Positions 60,505 to 64,000 of a stretch of 64,000 nt of DNA are shown here, in pieces. The DNA comes from Caldifarciminota bacterium UBA5631 (GTDB taxonomy: Bacteria; Hydrothermota; Hydrothermia; UBA1063). The translations under genes were made by a program, and so were the position numbers. The stretch covers positions 14,050-78,049 of the forward strand of contig DIJZ01000011.1 of assembly GCA_002421425.1 (NCBI GenBank), read 5' to 3'. Numbering within the stretch: position 1 is the stretch's first letter; the number at the start of each line of letters is the position of its first letter. The notes beneath the pieces are model-generated. The model was not told the DNA's origin. It was given only the letters and a program-made list of their open reading frames with translations, and did no database searches.

Positions 60505-62779
60505 CATTACCCTCCTTTCTTTCTCTGAAACCGCATTTTGGGCACTCCAGAAATGTGTTTTTACCCTTCTTTTTTTCCACCATGACTGGATAGTTACACT
60601 TTGGGCACTGATGTGCAATTGGTATGTAGGCAGAAGTGAACTTGCATTCAGGATAATTTGAACAGCCGTAGAAGACTTTTCCCTTCCTTCCTTTTCTTTC
60701 AATAATTTCTCCTGCACATTCAGGGCATTTAACCCCGATGGTGTAAGGCAGAGTGCCTTTACAGGCGGGATAGTCCGAGCATCTATAATATCTACCCGTT
60801 TTACCTTCCACGAGAATCATTGATTTTCCACATAATGGGCATTTTACATTCTCAACTAATGTAGATTCCGAAGGTCTTGTGTATTTACAATCGGGATATC
60901 GGGAGCACGCATAGAACTTGCCATATCTGCTCCACTTAAGTAAAAGTGGGGCGCCACAGAGAGGACAGGTTTCGGTGGTTTTCTGCAAATCCTGACGAAT
61001 TCCTTTGATATTCTCTTTGAAATTCTGAAGTTCCTTCTGGAATTCTTCATAAAATTCTTTTAATACTTCGATTGCACTCTTTTGACCACTTTCTATTTGG
61101 TCAAGCAGTTCTTCCATGCGGGCCGTAAACTTTATCTCGAAGATTTCCTTAAATCTCGGAACTAGGACATCATTTACCTGAATGCCAAGTTCTGTCGGAG
61201 CAATGAATACTTTCTCACGAGTTATGTATTTTCGTTCATAAAGGGTTTCAAGGGTTGGGGCATAGGTTGAGGGCCTTCCAATTCCAAGTTGCTCCATTGT
61301 CCTGATGAGGGAAGCTTCGGTATATCTTGGAGGAGGTTCTGTCTCCTTAATTTCATAAATTACATCAACAATATCCAGTGTCTGTCCCGGAGCAAGATCT
61401 GGAATGTCTTCATATTGTGGGATTTCTCCTAATATCCTATAGAAACCATCAAAAAGGAGTTTCTTTCCTCTGGCAATTAAGGTATAACCGGCGACCCGAA
61501 TGACTGCTTCCTTAAGCTGTTCCTCTGCATAGTTTGCCTGGCATGCCAAGGCCCTTTTCCATATAAGCCCATATATTCGAAGTAAGTCTGAATCAATTTT
61601 TCCTTCCAGATTCCGAGGATCCAGTTCGGGTTTCGTTGGACGTATGGCTTCGTGGGCGCCCTGAACCAGTTTGGCCGCTGTATCATGTTTTATGGGAGAC
61701 GGTGGAAGGTAATTTTCTCCAAAGTTTTTCTTTATAAGAGTTCGTATCTGGGCTATGGCCTTATCTGAGAGTCTCAGCGAATCAGTTCTCATATACGTAA
61801 TAAGACCAGTGTTTTTGCCTTCTACGATAACCCCTTCATATAACCTTTGTGCGACTTGCATTGTTTTTCCAGGGCTGAACCTGAATCTTCGGGATGCCTC
61901 CTGTTGCAATGTGGAAGTTTTCAGAGGAGGGTAGGGCTTAATTTTCAGAATCTTCTTCTCGAATTTTTCCACTAATCCACTTCTGTTTCTGAGTTCCTGC
62001 AATATTGCATCTGCTTGCTTTTTGCTACTTATGGGCTCATCCACCTTAAGCGTTGCCCAGAAACGAACTCCATCAAGGGATAGCATTACCTTTATGATGT
62101 AAAACTTTTCCTTCTTGAATGAAAGTCTTTCTCTTTCTCGTTCGCAAATGAGTCTCAGAGCAACACTCTGGACTCTACCTGCTGAAAGCCCCTTCTTTAT
62201 GGTTCTCCACAGGAGGGGGCTTACCATATAGCCTACAAGTCTGTCTAGAATCCTTCTGGCTTTCTGAGCTTCTACTTTCTTTTCATCAATATCTCCTGCG
62301 TTTTGTAATGCTTTAAGTATTTCTTCCTTTGTTATTTCAAAAAATAACGCCCTCTTTACCGGTTTATTTTTTGCTTTCTTAAGAATCTCTTCTTTTATAT
62401 GCTGCGCGATGGCTTCACCTTCTCTATCCGGGTCACTTCCGATATAGATTTCCTTTGCAGTTAGAGCTTTTTGCTGTATTTCGCGTACGGTGGGTCCTTT
62501 CCCCGGGAGAATTATGATTTCAGGTCGGAAGTTATTTTTTACATCGACACCCAGACGATTTTCAGGGAGATCCTTTATATGTCCTTTTGAAGCCAGTACT
62601 TCAAAGTCCTGTCCCAGGTAATTTTTTATAGTCCTTGCCTTGGTAGGTGACTCTACGATAAGCAGGTTTCGGAGAGGCTTTGTTTTCTTCTGGTTTAACG
62701 TTGAATCCTCTGTTGTTGTCTTTTTTGTTCCAGCCTCAATCGTAGATTCTGACTTTCTTGACGGAGTTCTTTTGGGCAT
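60482..62779 (-). CDS. topA: DNA topoisomerase I
   Basis: 765 residues, type IA topoisomerase relaxing negative supercoils. A basic 37-residue N-terminal extension, then TOPRIM (LLIVESPTKARTI, GSDPDREGEAIA), the 5Y-CAP domain with the catalytic Tyr329 in GLITYMRTDSLRL, GRPSTYAPT, and a C-terminal set of four C4 zinc ribbons (CPLCGAP, CPLCGKS, CPECAGE, CPKCNYP). Not a reverse gyrase: no helicase domain. ATG 62779 follows a candidate -10 box by 6 nt and lacks a Shine-Dalgarno. Confidence 0.95.
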   Translation of the reverse strand: MPKRTPSRKSESTIEAGTKKTTTEDSTLNQKKTKPLRNLLIVESPTKARTIKNYLGQDFEVLASKGHIKDLPENRLGVDVKNNFRPEIIILPGKGPTVREIQQKALTAKEIYIGSDPDREGEAIAQHIKEEILKKAKNKPVKRALFFEITKEEILKALQNAGDIDEKKVEAQKARRILDRLVGYMVSPLLWRTIKKGLSAGRVQSVALRLICERERERLSFKKEKFYIIKVMLSLDGVRFWATLKVDEPISSKKQADAILQELRNRSGLVEKFEKKILKIKPYPPLKTSTLQQEASRRFRFSPGKTMQVAQRLYEGVIVEGKNTGLITYMRTDSLRLSDKAIAQIRTLIKKNFGENYLPPSPIKHDTAAKLVQGAHEAIRPTKPELDPRNLEGKIDSDLLRIYGLIWKRALACQANYAEEQLKEAVIRVAGYTLIARGKKLLFDGFYRILGEIPQYEDIPDLAPGQTLDIVDVIYEIKETEPPPRYTEASLIRTMEQLGIGRPSTYAPTLETLYERKYITREKVFIAPTELGIQVNDVLVPRFKEIFEIKFTARMEELLDQIESGQKSAIEVLKEFYEEFQKELQNFKENIKGIRQDLQKTTETCPLCGAPLLLKWSRYGKFYACSRYPDCKYTRPSESTLVENVKCPLCGKSMILVEGKTGRYYRCSDYPACKGTLPYTIGVKCPECAGEIIERKGRKGKVFYGCSNYPECKFTSAYIPIAHQCPKCNYPVMVEKKKGKNTFLECPKCGFRERKEGNDEESPDI

Positions 62780-62785
62780 ACTGTT

Positions 62786-62791
62786 ATTTTA
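62786..62791 (-). promoter_or_regulatory. candidate leaderless -10 box of topA
   Basis: TAAAAT on the minus strand (62791..62786), 6 nt before ATG 62779. A -35 is weak (TTTTAT at 62814..62809, 17-nt spacer). Confidence 0.45.
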
Positions 62792-62801
62792 AAACATTAG
62801 T

Positions 62802-62818
62802 GGTGTTTATAAAACACC
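62802..62818. repeat. perfect hairpin GGTGTTT-ATA-AAACACC before topA
   Basis: 7-bp stem with 3-nt loop, immediately after the stop of the minus-strand lipoprotein gene (62819) and overlapping the weak -35 of topA. May act as a terminator of that gene or an operator. On the minus strand there is no immediate T-tract. Confidence 0.45.
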
Positions 62819-63328
62819 TCACTCAAATTTAATTCGAAGGCTGAAGTCTGCAGTCTGGATTGTTACTGTTCTTGGTATTCTTTTCTTGTATTCAACGGAG
62901 ATTACAGAATCCTCAGACCTTATCACCTGTGGTAGGGAGTTAATGATTTTGACTTCAGCCATATTGTGGGGAGTTTCAATGATGATATTGCTCCCAACTA
63001 TTTTGGTGGAAAATGGAGACGCACTGTCCTTCAAGAAATTTAGCAGAGGTATGGTGTCTTCGTTTATTCTGTACGAGATAGAATTCAAGGGATTTCGTAG
63101 CAAAATATTCCATTCTGAATCATTCTTTATGATAGTAATTTTCCCGGTAATTTGCATCTCGCCAGAAGTGTACACAAACTGGCCCGTTCTGGGAGCTGTT
63201 GCAAAATAATTGTATACTTCGTGCATATTCTTTCGCAGCTCATCAACATTTAACGTCTTAACAGCGGTCCGGCGCACCGCACAGGAAAAGGAGATTATAA
63301 AGAGAAAAAATATAATGATTTGTTTCAT
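62819..63328 (-). CDS. outer-membrane lipoprotein, LolB/DUF4292-like
   Basis: 169 residues. Signal peptide with lipobox SFSC (Cys16). A beta-rich domain (GQFVYTSGEMQITGKITIIKNDSEWNILLRNPLNSISYRI) resembles LolB/DUF4292-type half-barrel lipoproteins that bind acyl chains, but I cannot confirm membership. An AT-rich TATAAA (63343..63338) lies 9 nt before the ATG and may be its -10 box. Opposite orientation to the ferritin-like gene. Confidence 0.65.
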   Translation of the reverse strand: MKQIIIFFLFIISFSCAVRRTAVKTLNVDELRKNMHEVYNYFATAPRTGQFVYTSGEMQITGKITIIKNDSEWNILLRNPLNSISYRINEDTIPLLNFLKDSASPFSTKIVGSNIIIETPHNMAEVKIINSLPQVIRSEDSVISVEYKKRIPRTVTIQTADFSLRIKFE

Positions 63329-63421
63329 TCAGCAAATTTTATAGGCAACGGTTAAGAGATGCAATACACAGTACAAACACTTTCAACAGCTCGAAAATAC
63401 TGAAGATGCTATTTTAGTTCG

Positions 63422-63487
63422 ACGGACATCTTGTAAAGTTCCGTTGTTACGAGCATGGCGATGAGTAAAAAAATTCCTGGATGCTCG
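63422..63487. other. intergenic region with two inverted repeats, possible structured RNA
   Basis: In the 230-nt gap 63329-63558: ACGGA (63422-63426) with TCCGT (63440-63444), and CGAGCAT (63450-63456) with ATGCTCG (63481-63487, 24-nt loop containing an A-rich stretch). The motif ACGGAC recurs near 63516. No ORF. Could be a leader or small RNA, or chance. Confidence 0.3.
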
Positions 63488-63558
63488 ACTGGCCATTTCT
63501 ATACTGTTTTAGATGAACGGACTTATACCTTTAGAATATTAACAAAAGGAGGATTGAA

Positions 63559-63840
63559 ATGCTCGCAAAGAATCCGGGGGATGTAAAGGATTTGGACCCG
63601 AAACAGAAAGATGCAGAAATATTGAGGCTGGCCATTATTGCAGAGCTTGACGCAATAAATCTTTATGAACAACTTGCAGGTGCAACAGAAAACGGCGACC
63701 TAAAAAAGGTTATACTTGACGTTGCCCACGAGGAAAAGATACACGTTGGTGAGTTTCTTGAGATGCTCCTGAGGATTGATGATGAGCAAGTTAAGGACCT
63801 CGAAAAGGGGAAACAAGAAATCAAAGATATGTTTCGGTAG
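63559..63840 (+). CDS. half-ferritin (encapsulated-ferritin-like/rubrerythrin-family)
   Basis: 93 residues forming two predicted antiparallel helices. ILRLAIIAELDAINLYEQL holds a Glu ligand and VAHEEKIHVGEFLEML an E-x-x-H pair, giving half of a four-helix diiron site, so it must dimerise, as in encapsulin-associated ferritins. Similar proteins in archaea (for example Pyrococcus) and clostridia sit beside encapsulin shells; no shell gene is seen here. AGGAGG precedes ATG 63559; upstream TAGAAT (63532-63537) may be the -10 box. Confidence 0.8.
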   Translation: MLAKNPGDVKDLDPKQKDAEILRLAIIAELDAINLYEQLAGATENGDLKKVILDVAHEEKIHVGEFLEMLLRIDDEQVKDLEKGKQEIKDMFR

Positions 63841-63885
63841 ACTGCTTGCAAGTCTGAGGCAGCCTTTGTGTAAAGTCTTGGTACG

Positions 63886-63914
63886 TTGAATATTCGAGGG
63901 AATGTTAATATAAT
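63886..63914 (+). promoter_or_regulatory. candidate sigma70 promoter of tRNA-Cys
   Basis: TTGAAT (63886-63891), 17-nt spacer, TATAAT (63909-63914), ending 9 nt before the tRNA 5' end. Confidence 0.65.
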
Positions 63915-63923
63915 TCTACACAC

Positions 63924-64000
63924 GGCGACGTAGCCAAGCGGTCCAAGGCGGCGGTTTGCAAAACCGCTATTCCCCGGTTCGAATCCGGGCGTCGCCTCCA
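63924..64000 (+). tRNA. tRNA-Cys (anticodon GCA), CCA encoded
   Basis: Acceptor GGCGACG/CGTCGCC, D-stem GCC/GGC, anticodon stem GCGGT/ACCGC with loop TTGCAAA (GCA at 63958-60), T-stem CCCGG/CCGGG with TTCGAAT, discriminator T followed by encoded CCA. It ends exactly at the window edge, so a multi-tRNA array may follow. Confidence 0.95.

Noticed and set aside
60505..60717. Longer start of the HAD hydrolase (extra 71 residues)
   Set aside because: The extension is antisense-like overlap with topA's zinc-ribbon coding region; AGGAGGG directly before ATG 60507/60504 marks the true start.
1..64000. CRISPR arrays, transposases, integrases, phage genes, toxin-antitoxin pairs
   Set aside because: No regularly spaced repeats, transposase motifs or phage structural genes were seen; the small genes in the hydrogenase operon match regulator or subunit families or are unplaced, not toxins.

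Overview
Organism. The window looks like part of a diderm, strictly anaerobic and probably thermophilic bacterium from a poorly cultured lineage, for example the WOR-3/Hydrothermae/FCB-like candidate phyla. This is inference. It rests on three BamA/TamA-type POTRA repeats with a beta-barrel, lipoproteins, two peptidases ending in Por-type (type IX-like) sorting tails, an archaeal-type fructose-1,6-bisphosphate aldolase/phosphatase, a large [FeFe]-hydrogenase/formate dehydrogenase locus and no aerobic respiration genes. No insertion sequence, prophage, rRNA or CRISPR array was seen. Genes are densely packed; no stretch over 300 bases lacks a gene.

Layout. (1) 1-6579, minus strand: tig-clpP-clpX-lon protein quality control (lon runs off the left edge), preceded by mgtE. 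(2) 6693-25036, plus strand: about 21 closely spaced genes that probably form one operon. In order: DRTGG and GHKL-ATPase regulators, a PHP protein, NuoE-like, GHKL ATPase, cysteine-free HndB-like, NuoF-like, a second NuoE/NuoF pair, HydA, two TM1266-type regulators, HydG, an unknown 93-aa protein, HydE, HydF, a NuoG-like formate dehydrogenase, a formate channel, MobA and FdhD. (3) 25133-30456: a beta-helix lipoprotein, an M23 peptidase and a large TolB-like/peptidase/barrel protein, each with its own promoter. (4) 30520-38064: yajC-def-fmt-sucC-TPR-D-hydroxyacid dehydrogenase-ftsE-ftsX-envC. (5) 38061-40274 minus, an M14 carboxypeptidase; 40425-41522 plus, an M20 peptidase. (6) 50225-41484, minus: ACT-like protein-FBP aldolase/phosphatase-BamA/TamA-hemW-Nudix-HhH protein-recO-flippase-like, with overlapping genes. 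(7) 50313-58560, plus: butyrate kinase, M29 aminopeptidase, lipoprotein, tRNA-Pro(GGG), glycosyltransferase, surE, pcm, M28 peptidase, lipid kinase. (8) 63328-58679, minus: lipoprotein, topA, HAD phosphatase, acetyltransferase. (9) 63559-64000, plus: half-ferritin and tRNA-Cys(GCA).

How it works together. Region 2 encodes a complete set for NAD(P)H-linked H2 and formate metabolism: electron-input modules, catalytic subunits, H-cluster maturases, molybdenum-cofactor and FDH accessory genes and a formate channel. The two NuoEF pairs could serve two NuoG-like catalytic partners, HydA and the FDH. Both NuoF proteins and HydA lack the extra C-terminal Fe-S modules of the best-studied bifurcating HydABC, so bifurcation should not be assumed. 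Butyrate kinase and a succinyl-CoA synthetase beta subunit hint at substrate-level phosphorylation, and the FBP aldolase/phosphatase at gluconeogenesis.

Regulation. Many intergenic regions carry readable sigma70-type promoters with exactly 17-bp spacers. At least four genes have the -10 box ending 6 nt before the ATG and no Shine-Dalgarno, which implies leaderless transcripts. The tRNA-Pro discriminator base is also the first base of the next gene's start codon.
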